The notes: generated by a model not told the origin, from the letters alone. A DNA stretch of 64,000 nt from Thermodesulfovibrio sp. 3462-1 (GCF_040451425.1 NZ_CP144374.1:558001-622000); one strand, 5' to 3'; positions 1-8,885 are shown, numbered from the stretch's first letter. A program made the numbers and translations.

Positions 1-1
1 T

Positions 2-82
2 TTTGGGCTTATTACAGGTGTTTTTGCATTTTTTCTTGGTTTGTGGTTGATCATATCAATAATCAGATCAGGGAAATTGTAA
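2..82 (+). CDS. C-terminal end of a membrane protein (partial)
   Basis: An open frame enters from the left edge and stops at TAA 80-82. The 26 visible residues are almost wholly hydrophobic (FAFFLGLWLIISII) and end in a short basic tail RSGKL, as expected of the last transmembrane helix of an inner-membrane protein. Too little is visible to name a family. A 12-codon ORF starts on the overlapping TAATG at 82 and is probably not a gene. Confidence 0.45.
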   Translation, partial: FGLITGVFAFFLGLWLIISIIRSGKL

Positions 83-96
83 TGCAGGAAGTTGTT

Positions 97-126
97 TTGC
101 TGTTAGAAGAATTTTTTTGATATAAT
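97..126 (+). promoter_or_regulatory. Probable sigma-70 promoter of the transglycosylase gene
   Basis: TTGCTG at 97-102 and a perfect TATAAT at 121-126 are separated by 18 bp. The expected start site falls at or next to the ATG at 132, and no ribosome-binding site is visible, so the mRNA may be leaderless or nearly so. The -10 box is convincing; the -35 box is only fair. Confidence 0.5.
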
Positions 127-131
127 TTAAC

Positions 132-803
132 ATGTTTATACTTTTGCAAATAGTGGTATTTTTAATGTTTGTAACCTGTAATGCCTTTGCTGATAGAATT
201 TGTGTCAAGATAATTGATGGTGAAAGAGTCTATACAAATATATGTGAGAACAAAATATCTTTGAAAAAATCATACAAAATCAAAAAATTTTCTTCATCAA
301 ACACAGTTTCAGCAATATCAAGACAGGAGCTTGAAAAGATTGTTGAGGAAAGATCAAGATTTTACGGAGTAGACCCAAGATTAATAAAAGAGATGATAAG
401 GGAGGAAAGCGGCTGGAATCTCTATGCAGTTTCACCAAAGGGTGCAATGGGAGTAATGCAGCTTATGCCAGGTACAGCAATTCTTATGGGTGTAAAAGAT
501 CCCTTTGATCCTGTGCAAAATATAGATGGTGGAATAAGATATATGAAATATCTTATTGAAAAATTTAATGGGAATTTTCAACTTGCCCTTGCTGCCTATA
601 ATGCTGGACCCGGTCTTGTTGAAACTCTTGGAAGAATTCCAAATATTGCAGAAACAAAGAACTATGTAAGAAGAATATCTTTAAGATATTCTGGAAGTTC
701 TTCCCGGTATAACATTAAAAGACCAATTAAAGCTGTTGTGCTTTCTGATGGAACTGTTATATACACAAACAGGGAGGATCTTTACATATGGACAACACAA
801 TAA
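132..803 (+). CDS. Secreted lytic murein transglycosylase (SLT domain)
   Basis: A 223-residue protein predicted to cleave the glycan strands of peptidoglycan in the periplasm. Residues 1-20 form a signal peptide ending NAFA before D21. Residues about 70-190 are a goose-type lysozyme-like SLT domain: catalytic Glu in the ES pair at 92-93, then the GAMGVMQLMPGTA motif and the AAYNAGPG motif. A short DUF4124-like stretch (ICVKIIDGERVYTN) precedes the domain, as is usual in small SLT proteins. Its 3' end overlaps nadA by 16 bp. The start at 132 is supported by the signal peptide although no ribosome-binding site is seen. Confidence 0.85.
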   Translation: MFILLQIVVFLMFVTCNAFADRICVKIIDGERVYTNICENKISLKKSYKIKKFSSSNTVSAISRQELEKIVEERSRFYGVDPRLIKEMIREESGWNLYAVSPKGAMGVMQLMPGTAILMGVKDPFDPVQNIDGGIRYMKYLIEKFNGNFQLALAAYNAGPGLVETLGRIPNIAETKNYVRRISLRYSGSSSRYNIKRPIKAVVLSDGTVIYTNREDLYIWTTQ

Positions 804-1699
804 TAGAAGAAATAAAAAGACTAAAAAAACAGAGGAATGCCATAATTCTTGCCCATAATTATCAGCGGGAGGAGATACAGGATATTGCCGATTTTGTTGG
901 AGATTCTCTTGAATTAAGCAGACAGGCAGTTCAGGTTCAATGTGATGTTATTGTTTTCTGCGGAGTTCATTTTATGGCTGAAACTGCTGCAATACTTAAT
1001 CCTGATAAAACAGTTCTGCTTCCTGAAATTGAGGCTGGATGTCCTATGGCAGATACAGTAGATGTCAAAGAACTCAAAGAATGGATAAAAAAATATCCTT
1101 CATCACCTGTTATTTCTTATGTTAATACTACTGCTGAGGTCAAAGCATTAAGTTACGCATGCTGCACCTCTGCCAATGCTCCTCAGATTGTAAAAGTAGT
1201 TCCATTTGACTCAATTATCTTTGTTCCTGATAAAAACCTGGCAGACTGGGTAAAAAAACAGGTTCCATATAAGGAAATTATTGCATGGAATGGATTCTGT
1301 CCAACTCATCACATGATAAAAAAGGAAGATGTGATTCGTACTAAAAAAGTTCATCCAGATGCTCTGGTAGTTGTTCATCCTGAATGCCGTCCTGAAGTTA
1401 TTGAACTTGCAGATCATGTTGCCTCTACCAGTGGAATGGTAAGGTTTGCAAAAGCCTCACAGGCTAAAGAATTTATAATTGGCACAGAAATTGGACTTCT
1501 TTACAGGCTAAAAAAAGAAAATCCTGGGAAGAATTTTTATCCTCTTAAAAGCACAATGATATGCCCAAATATGAAATTCACAACTCTTGAGAGCGTTCTT
1601 TTAGCACTAAAAGAAAATCAATATGTAATTAAAGTTCCTGAAGACATAAGAATAAAAGCCTATGAAGCAGTTCAGAGAATGTTCACTCTTGTGTCTTGA
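788..1699 (+). CDS. nadA: Quinolinate synthase
   Basis: NadA condenses iminoaspartate with dihydroxyacetone phosphate to quinolinate in NAD biosynthesis, using an oxygen-sensitive 4Fe-4S cluster. The 303-residue length and the start motif ILAHNYQREEIQDIADFVGDS are typical. The cluster cysteines are visible in FCGVHFMAE, GFCPTHH and MICPNMKFT. The gene overlaps the transglycosylase gene by 16 bp, and its TGA overlaps the ATG of the next gene, so translation is probably coupled. nadB and nadC are not in the window. Confidence 0.95.
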   Translation: MDNTIIEEIKRLKKQRNAIILAHNYQREEIQDIADFVGDSLELSRQAVQVQCDVIVFCGVHFMAETAAILNPDKTVLLPEIEAGCPMADTVDVKELKEWIKKYPSSPVISYVNTTAEVKALSYACCTSANAPQIVKVVPFDSIIFVPDKNLADWVKKQVPYKEIIAWNGFCPTHHMIKKEDVIRTKKVHPDALVVVHPECRPEVIELADHVASTSGMVRFAKASQAKEFIIGTEIGLLYRLKKENPGKNFYPLKSTMICPNMKFTTLESVLLALKENQYVIKVPEDIRIKAYEAVQRMFTLVS

Positions 1700-2754
1700 T
1701 GCTTAAGAAAATAATCATTGAAAAGATAAAAAAATGCGGTGCCATTTCCTTTGAAGATTTTATGGAAATGGCTCTTTATTTCCCGGAGCTTGGTTACTAC
1801 ACAAGAGCTGATATAAAAATTGGAAGGCAGGGAGATTTTTTTACAGCTTCTCATCTTAGTTCAGTATTTGGTTTTTTATTGAGTAAAGAGGTAGAAAATG
1901 TTTATCAAAATCTTAATTGTCCTCAGGATTTTACAGTGACTGAAATAGGTCCTGGAATGGGATATCTTGCAAAAGACATTCTTGATGAAATCTCAATTCC
2001 TCTCAAATACAATCTCGTAGAAATAAATCCATCGCTAAAAGATTTACAGCAGCAAAATCTTAAACAACACTCTGATAAAACTCAATGGGTAAACTCAATT
2101 GAAGATTTAGAACCGTTTACTGGAGTATTTATATGTAACGAAGTTTTTGATGCTTTACCTGTAAGATGTTTTGAGATATCTGAATCAGAAGAGATTATGG
2201 AGGTTTATGTAGATTTTAAAGATTATGAATTAATTGAAGTTCTTTTGCCCTGCAGGAAAAATACTTTGCAGTATATTGAAGAGTTTGCTCCATGGGTTTT
2301 GAAAATAAAAGGATATCGTTCAGAAGTAAATTTAAAAATGAAATCATTGATTGAGATTCTCAGTAAAAAATTAAAAAAGGGATTTGTTTTGATTATTGAC
2401 TATGGCTATAATTGTCAAGAATACTATCATCCTGAAAGAAAAAAAGGAACTCTGCTTTGTTATTATAAGCATTCAATTACTGAAAATCCCTATATAAACA
2501 TTGGTAACCAGGACATAACAGCCCATGTAAATTTTACAGCATTAGAAAAATGGGCAAAGCAGGCAGGATTTAAGGTTGAGGGACATCTCTCTCAAAGCAA
2601 ATTTTTTCTTTCCCTTTGTGATGAAGCAGTTTTAAGGGAGATTTATCAAAAAAATTTAATACAACATTTTAAGAGGCTTGTGCTCCCCCAGGGAATGGGG
2701 GAGTCACATAGAGTGATGATTTTATCAAAAAATTTAGATTCCCATTTTCGTTAA
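1699..2754 (+). CDS. SAM-dependent methyltransferase, MidA/NDUFAF7 family
   Basis: A class I methyltransferase of the COG1565 group; the mitochondrial relatives methylate an arginine of complex I. The family start SFEDFMEMALYFPELGYY and the SAM-binding region TEIGPGMGYLAKDIL are visible, followed by CNEVFDALPV. I take ATG 1699, which overlaps the nadA stop as TGATG, rather than the TTG three bases upstream. The 3' end overlaps the convergent acyl-CoA dehydrogenase gene by 21 bp. The bacterial substrate is unknown. Confidence 0.8.
   Translation: MLKKIIIEKIKKCGAISFEDFMEMALYFPELGYYTRADIKIGRQGDFFTASHLSSVFGFLLSKEVENVYQNLNCPQDFTVTEIGPGMGYLAKDILDEISIPLKYNLVEINPSLKDLQQQNLKQHSDKTQWVNSIEDLEPFTGVFICNEVFDALPVRCFEISESEEIMEVYVDFKDYELIEVLLPCRKNTLQYIEEFAPWVLKIKGYRSEVNLKMKSLIEILSKKLKKGFVLIIDYGYNCQEYYHPERKKGTLLCYYKHSITENPYINIGNQDITAHVNFTALEKWAKQAGFKVEGHLSQSKFFLSLCDEAVLREIYQKNLIQHFKRLVLPQGMGESHRVMILSKNLDSHFR
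2683..2703. other. Perfect GC-rich hairpin within the 3' end of the methyltransferase gene
   Basis: CTCCCCC at 2683-2689 pairs perfectly with GGGGGAG at 2697-2703 across a 7-base loop, about 50 bp before the end of the rightward gene and just beyond the stop of the leftward one. No T-run follows on the plus strand; on the minus strand the next bases are AGCACAAG. It could slow or end leftward transcription after the acyl-CoA dehydrogenase gene, but it also encodes residues of the methyltransferase. Confidence 0.3.
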
Positions 2755-3894
2755 CTCTTTTATAATTGCCTGTCCTATAACATTTCTCTGAATCTGATTT
2801 GTTCCCTCATATATTTGAAGAATCTTTGCATCACGCATCATCTTTTCAACTGGATAATCCTTCATATATCCTGAGCCACCCATAACCTGAACAGCATCAA
2901 CTGTCACTTTCATAGCCACATCTGTTGCAAAGGTCTTTGCCATAGCAGAAACCTTTGTAATATCCTTTGCTCCACTGTCAATGTATCTTGCAACGGAATA
3001 AACAAGGGCTCTTGCAGCTTCAATCTGAATTGCCATGTCTGCAAGCATGTGTTGCACTGCCTGAAAACTTATAACAGGCTGACCGAATTGTATTCTCTGC
3101 TTAGCAAACTTTGCAGCTTCTTCAAAAGCACCCTGAGCAACTCCAACTCCCTGTGCTCCAACTCCAACACGGCTCTGGTCAAGTGTTTTCATGGCAACAA
3201 TAAATCCCATACCTTCTTTTCCGAGAAGATTTTCCTTTGGAATTCTGCAATCTTCAAATATTAACTCTCTTGTTGCCGATGCTCTTATTCCCATTTTATT
3301 TTCTTTTTTGCCGAAACTAAATCCAGGAGTTCCTTTTTCAACGATAAATGCTGATGCACCTCTTGGACCTTTAGCTTTATCAGTTAAAGCAATGACTGTA
3401 TAAATTTCTGCTTCTCCACCATTTGTTATCCATTGTTTTCTGCCATTGAGAATGTAGTAATCTCCATCCTTTGTAGCAGTTGTCTGAATTCCTCCTGCAT
3501 CGCTTCCAGCATTTGGTTCTGTAAGTGCAAAAGCAACAAGGCGCTTGCCATCTGCTATGTCTGGTAAGTATTTTTTCTTTTGTTCTTCAGTTCCAAAAAG
3601 AAGAATTGGATAAGTTCCAAGAGCATTAGCAGCATAGGTAGTTGAAACTCCGAGACAGACTCTTGAGAGCTCTTCGACAACAAGACATAGTTCAAGGCTT
3701 CCTGTGCCAAGACCACCATATTCTTGTGGAATAAATACCCTGAACATATCTGCCTGCGCAAGAGTATTCATAATTTCCCATGGGAATTCACCTGTTTCAT
3801 CAAGTTCTGCTCTTACAGGTTTAACATGCTCCTCTGCAATCTGCCTTGCCAGGTCTTTTATCATTCTTTGTTCTTCAGTTAAAAAGTAATCCAC
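2734..3894 (-). CDS. Acyl-CoA dehydrogenase
   Basis: A 386-residue FAD enzyme that oxidises acyl-CoA to trans-2-enoyl-CoA and passes electrons to an electron-transfer flavoprotein. Visible marks are FALTEPNAGSDAGG and ITNGG in the middle domain, the QFGQPVISFQAVQ stretch, and the C-terminal IYEGTNQIQR, whose Glu is the usual catalytic base of short-chain members. GTG start at 3894 lies behind a strong GGAGG. It is the last gene of a leftward operon 12 bp after pmbA. The ETF genes at 6.9-8.9 kb are plausible redox partners. Chain-length specificity cannot be read from the sequence. Confidence 0.92.
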   Translation of the reverse strand: MDYFLTEEQRMIKDLARQIAEEHVKPVRAELDETGEFPWEIMNTLAQADMFRVFIPQEYGGLGTGSLELCLVVEELSRVCLGVSTTYAANALGTYPILLFGTEEQKKKYLPDIADGKRLVAFALTEPNAGSDAGGIQTTATKDGDYYILNGRKQWITNGGEAEIYTVIALTDKAKGPRGASAFIVEKGTPGFSFGKKENKMGIRASATRELIFEDCRIPKENLLGKEGMGFIVAMKTLDQSRVGVGAQGVGVAQGAFEEAAKFAKQRIQFGQPVISFQAVQHMLADMAIQIEAARALVYSVARYIDSGAKDITKVSAMAKTFATDVAMKVTVDAVQVMGGSGYMKDYPVEKMMRDAKILQIYEGTNQIQRNVIGQAIIKELTKMGI

Positions 3895-3906
3895 CTCTGA
3901 CCTCCT

Positions 3907-5214
3907 TTAACCTGATATATCTGCACCCTCAATAAGAAGGGTTGGAGACCCGATATTTCCAAAGAATTTTAAATCATTTCCTGCTGCCTTAATATTCTTG
4001 AAAAGCTCCTGAATATTACCGGAGTATACTGACTCCTTTACAGGATATTTTAATTCTCCATTTTCTATGTAAATTCCAGAAATGCCAACAGAAAAATCTC
4101 CACTAACAGGATTTGCTGTATGCATGCCCATAACCTCCAAAATGTAGATTCCTCTGTCAACCTGTTTTATTAAATCCTCTACAGAGGTTGCTACTGTTTC
4201 AATATAAAGGTTCGTTGGTCCTACTGATACTCCTCTGTCTGTTCTTATAGCATTTCCTGTAGATGATGTTCCTGCACGCTGGGCTGTATATGTATTGTGC
4301 AAAAGTGATACTAAAACACCATTTTTCACTATAAATTTTTCTGTGGTGGGAACACCTTCACCATCAAAGGGTGATGAACCAAATCTTTCAGGAAGCAATC
4401 CATTGTCAATAATGTTCAATTTTTCATTTATAACCATCTGTCCGAGTTTTTCTGTGAATAAAGACCTGCCAATTTGATAGTTTTCTGCAGAGAGAGAATG
4501 ACTTATAAGTTCAAGAAATTCAGAAGCAACAAAGGGCTCTAAAACTGCAAACCCTTTAAAAGATTTAATTTTTTTTGGATTAAGAAGCATCAAAGCTTTT
4601 TTCCCTGCTTCACAGGCAACTTCTTCAAACTTAATGTTTTTTAAAAATCTTTCTGTCCTGTAAGACCATCCCATCTGTGAGTCATGCTCCTCAGCAATGG
4701 CTATGATATGTGCTGTAACAGCAGTAAAAGGCTCATAAACAGAGAGTCCTTTTGAATTTATTATGCCCTTTTCCTCAATCGTAATATTTATCTCTGCGTT
4801 TCTGAGTTTTTTAATTTTTCTATCAAAAAAAGCGGATTTTTGCATGTCTATCAGTATCTGAGGCAGGTTTTCTTTTATGGTTATTAATTCTTCGTCAAAG
4901 ACTCGTAGTTTTTTTATTTGTTGGGGTTCTGGAAGAGTTAAGAATTCGTCTGGTTCAGATATTCTGGCAATTTCAGTTGCCTGCTGCAATGCCTCTGGAA
5001 TTTTATCCAATGTAGTGCAACTTGACATTCCAGCTTTTTTATCTTTTATTATTCTTATTGAGAAAAACTCCTTAATGGCATTCTTTTTTTTATCAACATC
5101 TAAATCCTTGCCTTCCGCTGAATAAATCTTTTTTCTTAAAAAATAAATTTCCCAATCAGCATTAATGTGAGGAAGTTTATTTAAAATTTCATTCAAAATA
5201 TGTTGCTGAGGCAT
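3907..5214 (-). CDS. pmbA: TldE/PmbA-type metalloprotease subunit
   Basis: A member of the TldD/TldE family, whose heterodimer degrades unfolded peptides and matures microcins and CcdA-like antitoxins. No HExxxH zinc motif is present, which marks this as the PmbA/TldE partner and not TldD. C-terminal family features are visible (SSPFDGEGVPT, GTSSTGNAIR, NPVSGDFSVG). I choose ATG 5214 (MPQQHILNEIL); an earlier start at 5238 would lie deeper in queD. It overlaps queD by 26 bp. No TldD partner is in the window. Confidence 0.8.
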   Translation of the reverse strand: MPQQHILNEILNKLPHINADWEIYFLRKKIYSAEGKDLDVDKKKNAIKEFFSIRIIKDKKAGMSSCTTLDKIPEALQQATEIARISEPDEFLTLPEPQQIKKLRVFDEELITIKENLPQILIDMQKSAFFDRKIKKLRNAEINITIEEKGIINSKGLSVYEPFTAVTAHIIAIAEEHDSQMGWSYRTERFLKNIKFEEVACEAGKKALMLLNPKKIKSFKGFAVLEPFVASEFLELISHSLSAENYQIGRSLFTEKLGQMVINEKLNIIDNGLLPERFGSSPFDGEGVPTTEKFIVKNGVLVSLLHNTYTAQRAGTSSTGNAIRTDRGVSVGPTNLYIETVATSVEDLIKQVDRGIYILEVMGMHTANPVSGDFSVGISGIYIENGELKYPVKESVYSGNIQELFKNIKAAGNDLKFFGNIGSPTLLIEGADISG

Positions 5215-5557
5215 AATCGGACTCCCATACAGTAACACTGTAAAGTTTCACAGGAACTTGGCTTAATTTATCCCTCAAAGATATGTATATCCATCTTGCT
5301 ATATTTTCACTTGAGGGATTTATCTCAGTAAATGGAGAAATCTGATTTATAAAGGAATGGTCAAGTCTGGAGATTATCTCTTCAGTGATTCCTTTTAATT
5401 CTTTAAAATCAATAGCAATACCGATTTCATTAAGATTTTCAGCAATTACCTCTACTTCAACCTTCCAGTTGTGTCCGTGAATATTCTCACATTTTCCTTT
5501 GTAACCTCTTAGCTGATGAGCAGCATCAAATCCTGTAATGATCTTTAATTTGTACAT
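5189..5557 (-). CDS. queD: 6-carboxy-5,6,7,8-tetrahydropterin synthase
   Basis: A 122-residue 6-pyruvoyltetrahydropterin-synthase-fold enzyme, the second step of queuosine (7-deazapurine) biosynthesis from GTP. The zinc histidines H14, H27 and H29 and the catalytic C23 are seen in AAHQLRGYKGKCENIHGHNW; a further LDHSFIN motif follows. The gene sits 3 bp after hpt and overlaps pmbA, so it belongs to a leftward hpt-queD-pmbA-acyl-CoA dehydrogenase operon. No other queuosine genes are visible nearby. Confidence 0.9.
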   Translation of the reverse strand: MYKLKIITGFDAAHQLRGYKGKCENIHGHNWKVEVEVIAENLNEIGIAIDFKELKGITEEIISRLDHSFINQISPFTEINPSSENIARWIYISLRDKLSQVPVKLYSVTVWESDYASATYFE

Positions 5558-5560
5558 TAT

Positions 5561-6085
5561 TTATTTGATTTCTTTCTTAAATACTGTTATATAAGGAAGA
5601 TTTCTGAACATCTCCTGATAATCAAGCCCGTAACCAACAACAAATTTATTAGGAATTTTAAAGCCAATGTAGTCCACAGGAACATCAACAATTCTTCTTT
5701 CTGTTTTATCTAAGAAAACGCATATTTTTAAGGAAGATGGATTCATTGAAAGAATTTTTTCTCTTATGGTTTTTAAAGAAAATCCTGTATCAATAATATC
5801 ATCAACGAGAAGTATATCTTTCCCCTGAATCTCTTCTTTTGGAAAATAATAGATTTTTACTTCACCAGATGATTTATCTTTTATATAACTGGATGCAATA
5901 ATGAAATCCACCTTTAGAGGTGTTTGAATATATCGTATTAGATCTGAAAAAAACATGAATGAACCTTTTAAAATACCTATTACAACTAAGTCTTTATTGG
6001 CATAGTCTAAGGAAATTTTATATGCGAGTTCTTTAACTTTTTTTTGAATCTGCTCTTCTGTAATAAGCGGTGTTCCTATAAACAT
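5561..6085 (-). CDS. hpt: Hypoxanthine phosphoribosyltransferase
   Basis: Purine salvage enzyme joining hypoxanthine or guanine to PRPP. The 174-residue length fits. The PRPP-binding loop LLVDDIIDTGFSLKTI and the early VVIGILKGSFMFFSDL motif are clear, as is the C-terminal KFVVGYGLDYQEMFRNLPY. It is the first gene of the leftward operon. A TATAAT box lies only 8 bp upstream of the ATG (6094-6099) and no ribosome-binding site is visible, so the transcript may have almost no leader. Confidence 0.93.
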   Translation of the reverse strand: MFIGTPLITEEQIQKKVKELAYKISLDYANKDLVVIGILKGSFMFFSDLIRYIQTPLKVDFIIASSYIKDKSSGEVKIYYFPKEEIQGKDILLVDDIIDTGFSLKTIREKILSMNPSSLKICVFLDKTERRIVDVPVDYIGFKIPNKFVVGYGLDYQEMFRNLPYITVFKKEIK

Positions 6086-6093
6086 AGTTAAAC

Positions 6094-6099
6094 ATTATA
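6094..6099 (-). promoter_or_regulatory. Probable -10 box for hpt
   Basis: A perfect TATAAT on the minus strand ends 8 bp before the hpt ATG. The upstream -35 region is AT-rich and ambiguous. The spacing implies a transcription start within a base or two of the start codon. The remaining bases to 6260, between two divergent genes, hold no gene that I can see. Confidence 0.4.
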
Positions 6100-6261
6100 A
6101 CAAAAAATAAATATTTTTAGAAAGAATTTGAATCTTTCTGACAATTACCGATAGAAAACTCACTTTCGTTTCTCAGAGATTTTTTGACAGCTCTTGCTCT
6201 TTAAAGTCGTTCAATCCAGCTTAATCCTCATGGCAATCTTATATAAAATAAAAAAATCGTG

Positions 6262-6267
6262 TATAAT
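6262..6267 (+). promoter_or_regulatory. Probable -10 box for the DUF996 gene
   Basis: TATAAT at 6262-6267 lies 27 bp before the ATG at 6294, followed by a strong GAGGAGG at 6282-6288. The -35 region (around 6239) is AT-rich without a clear match. Confidence 0.4.
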
Positions 6268-6293
6268 GTATAAAAATTTATGAGGAGGAAAAA

Positions 6294-6842
6294 ATGGCAC
6301 AGGTAGGTAATGAAAAAATTTTAGGAGGGCTCGGGTCTATTTTTATTATTTTGGGTTTTATACCCTGGATAGGCTGGTTATTAGGTATAGCGGGGATTGT
6401 TTTGTTGTTTATTGCCATCAATAAACTGGCTCAGATTTTTTCAGATAAGAATATCTTTAATAAGTTTTTAACTGGGTTCTTGATTAGCACAGCAGGAATA
6501 CTCCTTGCATTTATCTTTGGAATGTTTTCAATGATACCTTTAATGATGGGCAATTTTTATCACGGCATGAACCATATTCCTACAGGTGGATTAATTTTTT
6601 TCTTCCTTATTTTTTATGCTTTAAATATTACTGGAATGTATTTTTATCGCCAATGTTTTAATCTTTTACATCAGTACACTCAGATAAATCTTTTCAGTCT
6701 CGCAGGCATTTTCATGTTCTGGGGTGCTGTTGGAATTATACTTTTTGGTTTAGGTGCTATTGCGATCTTTGTAGGATGGATACTGCTTGCAATAGCTTTT
6801 TTCAGTCTTCCAGAGCATTATGAAGGAAAAAATACTGTATAA
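6294..6842 (+). CDS. DUF996-type integral membrane protein
   Basis: A 182-residue protein with about five hydrophobic helices (near residues 12-45, 58-80, 98-115, 130-150 and 150-172) and short polar loops. The opening GGLGSIFIILGFIPWIGWLLGIAGIVLLFIA, given here only as its pattern of repeated Gly and Trp in two helices, matches the DUF996 family of archaea and some bacteria, function unknown. It has its own promoter and a very good ribosome-binding site, and is flanked by intergenic spaces, so it is probably monocistronic. Confidence 0.65.
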   Translation: MAQVGNEKILGGLGSIFIILGFIPWIGWLLGIAGIVLLFIAINKLAQIFSDKNIFNKFLTGFLISTAGILLAFIFGMFSMIPLMMGNFYHGMNHIPTGGLIFFFLIFYALNITGMYFYRQCFNLLHQYTQINLFSLAGIFMFWGAVGIILFGLGAIAIFVGWILLAIAFFSLPEHYEGKNTV

Positions 6843-6844
6843 AT

Positions 6845-6874
6845 TTGAAAGAGATTTTAATTGTAAAGTATAAT
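6845..6874 (+). promoter_or_regulatory. Sigma-70 promoter of the etf-fabD-mdh-ndk operon
   Basis: TTGAAA at 6845-6850 and TATAAT at 6869-6874 are spaced by 18 bp, about 57 bp before the etfB start. It is the only good candidate upstream of five tightly packed rightward genes. Confidence 0.6.
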
Positions 6875-6930
6875 TTTAATTTAAGTCTCATGCAAAGTTT
6901 TCTCTATAAAAAAACTTGCTGGAGGAGCTA

Positions 6931-7713
6931 ATGAGAATTATTGTCTGCATTAAGCAGGTTCCAGATGTTACAGAAGTAAAAATTGATCCAAAAACAAACA
7001 CTCTTATAAGAGAGGGCGTTCCAAGCATCATGAATCCCTATGATTTGCATGCTGTTGAAGCTGCACTGCAGATTAAAGAGGTTACATCTGGAAAAGTTAC
7101 AGCTGTTACGATGGGACCACTTCAAGCTGAAGAGGTGCTTAGAGAAGCAATATCAATGGGTGTTGATGATGCAGTTTTACTTACAGACAGACGCTTTGCA
7201 GGAGCAGATACATGGGCAACTGCTTATACCCTTTCTAAGGCAGCAAAAAAAATCGGTTTTGATTTGATAATCTGTGGAAAACAGGCAATTGATGGTGATA
7301 CTGCTCAGGTTGGACCAGAAATGGCAGAGTTTCTTGAGATTCCCCATGTTGCATATGTAAGGAAAATTGAAAAAATTGACTCTCAAGAAATGATTGTTGA
7401 AAGACTTATGGATGATTGTTATGAAAAAATATGGATTTGCTTGCCTGCATTGATTACAGTGGTAAAAGAATTAAACAATCCCCGTCCACCTTCAATAAGG
7501 GGCAAAATGATGGCTAAAAAAGCAGTAATTCCAAGATGGAATGCTGATGACATTGAAGCAGAACAAGACAGAATTGGACTTAAAGGTTCTCCAACAATGG
7601 TTAAAAACATATTTGCACCTCCACCAAGAGGTGAAAGAAGAATTCTTGAAGGCACACCTGACGAACAGGTTAACATACTTCTTAAAGAACTGAGGAGGTT
7701 GGGATGCTTATAA
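6931..7713 (+). CDS. etfB: Electron transfer flavoprotein, beta subunit
   Basis: The beta subunit of ETF, a flavin heterodimer that accepts electrons from acyl-CoA dehydrogenases and related enzymes. Start MRIIVCIKQVPDVTEVKID is typical; ATG 6931 is preceded by GGAGGAG, so the longer reading from 6916 is rejected. The AMP/FAD-binding stretch DLIICGKQAIDGDTAQVGP and the C-terminal RNNPRPPS-like NNPRPPSIRGK region are present. It overlaps the alpha-subunit gene by 10 bp. Confidence 0.93.
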   Translation: MRIIVCIKQVPDVTEVKIDPKTNTLIREGVPSIMNPYDLHAVEAALQIKEVTSGKVTAVTMGPLQAEEVLREAISMGVDDAVLLTDRRFAGADTWATAYTLSKAAKKIGFDLIICGKQAIDGDTAQVGPEMAEFLEIPHVAYVRKIEKIDSQEMIVERLMDDCYEKIWICLPALITVVKELNNPRPPSIRGKMMAKKAVIPRWNADDIEAEQDRIGLKGSPTMVKNIFAPPPRGERRILEGTPDEQVNILLKELRRLGCL

Positions 7714-8885
7714 GAATTGATATAGATAAATGCACAGGCTGTGGAACCTGTGTAAATGTATGTCCCTTTGGAGCAATTGAATTGAGAAATTTTAAAGCAT
7801 TTATAACAGAAGCATGCACTCTTTGTGGTGCCTGTATAGATTCATGTCCAGAATCTGCAATAATTGATGAAAGACAAAGAGAAGAAATAAAACAGGAAGA
7901 TTTTAAAGGGATATGGATATTTGCAGAGCAATCACAGGGCAGAATTGCCTCTGTAGCATATGAATTGCTTGGAATCGGAAGAAAACTTGCAGATGAACTC
8001 CAAACAGAGCTTTCTGCAGTCGTATTTGGACAGTCCAAAGAAATAGAAGAACTTATTAAATGGGGGGCTGATAAAGTTTACTATATCGATGATTCTGAGT
8101 ACTCTAATCTGGATGATGAATTATACGCCAAAACTCTTGTAAAATTAATAAATCAGCATAAACCTGAAATACTTCTTGCAGGAGCAACAGCCATAGGTCG
8201 CTCTTTTATTCCAAGAGTTGCAGCAAGACTGAGGGTCGGACTTACAGCAGACTGCACAGGTCTTGAAATTGACAAAGAAACAGGAAATCTTCTTCAGATT
8301 CGTCCTGCATTTGGTGGAAATATAATGGCAACAATTGTTTCTCCAACAAGCAGACCTCAGATTGCTACTGTAAGACCTCGAGTAATGAAAAGAGGTGAAT
8401 ACAATCCAGACAAAAAAGGTGAAATAATAAAAGTTGAAGCTCTTGAGCCAACAGGCAGGGTTAAAATTCTTGAAAGAGTTAAAGATACATCTTTGTGCAA
8501 GGTAAATCTTCAGGATGCAAAGGTTATTGTTTCAGGTGGCAGAGGAATTGGTGGACCTGAAGGCTTTAAAATGCTCTGGGAGCTTGCAAATCTTCTTGGT
8601 GGAACAGTTGGAGCTTCCCGTGCAGCAGTTGATGAAGGCTGGATTCCCTATGCTCATCAGGTTGGACAAACTGGAAAAACAGTCTGTCCAAAGCTTTATA
8701 TAGCCTGTGGGATCTCTGGAGCTGTTCAACATCTTGTAGGAATGCAATCCAGCGATATAATTGTTGCAATAAACAAAGACCCCAATGCACCAATATTTAA
8801 TGTGGCAACCTATGGAATTGTTGGTGATGTAAAAGAGATAGTGCCTTTAATGATAAGAAAACTTAAAGAAGGAGTCTCCGAATGA
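7704..8885 (+). CDS. etfA: Electron transfer flavoprotein, alpha subunit with N-terminal ferredoxin domain
   Basis: A 393-residue ETF alpha subunit carrying two 4Fe-4S clusters: cysteines 10, 13, 16, 20 and 38, 41, 44, 48. The C-terminal FAD domain is intact (GGRGIGGPEGF, GASRAAVDEGW, HQVGQTGKTV, ACGISGAVQH). The extra ferredoxin domain is found in ETFs of anaerobes and links the flavin to low-potential electron pools; some but not all such ETFs bifurcate electrons. Lies between etfB and fabD with ATGA-type overlaps on both sides. Confidence 0.93.
   Translation: MLIRIDIDKCTGCGTCVNVCPFGAIELRNFKAFITEACTLCGACIDSCPESAIIDERQREEIKQEDFKGIWIFAEQSQGRIASVAYELLGIGRKLADELQTELSAVVFGQSKEIEELIKWGADKVYYIDDSEYSNLDDELYAKTLVKLINQHKPEILLAGATAIGRSFIPRVAARLRVGLTADCTGLEIDKETGNLLQIRPAFGGNIMATIVSPTSRPQIATVRPRVMKRGEYNPDKKGEIIKVEALEPTGRVKILERVKDTSLCKVNLQDAKVIVSGGRGIGGPEGFKMLWELANLLGGTVGASRAAVDEGWIPYAHQVGQTGKTVCPKLYIACGISGAVQHLVGMQSSDIIVAINKDPNAPIFNVATYGIVGDVKEIVPLMIRKLKEGVSE

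Noticed and set aside
6916-6930. Earlier start for etfB adding MLEEL
   Set aside because: These codons overlap the ribosome-binding site GGAGGAG; ATG 6931 gives the standard ETF-beta N terminus.
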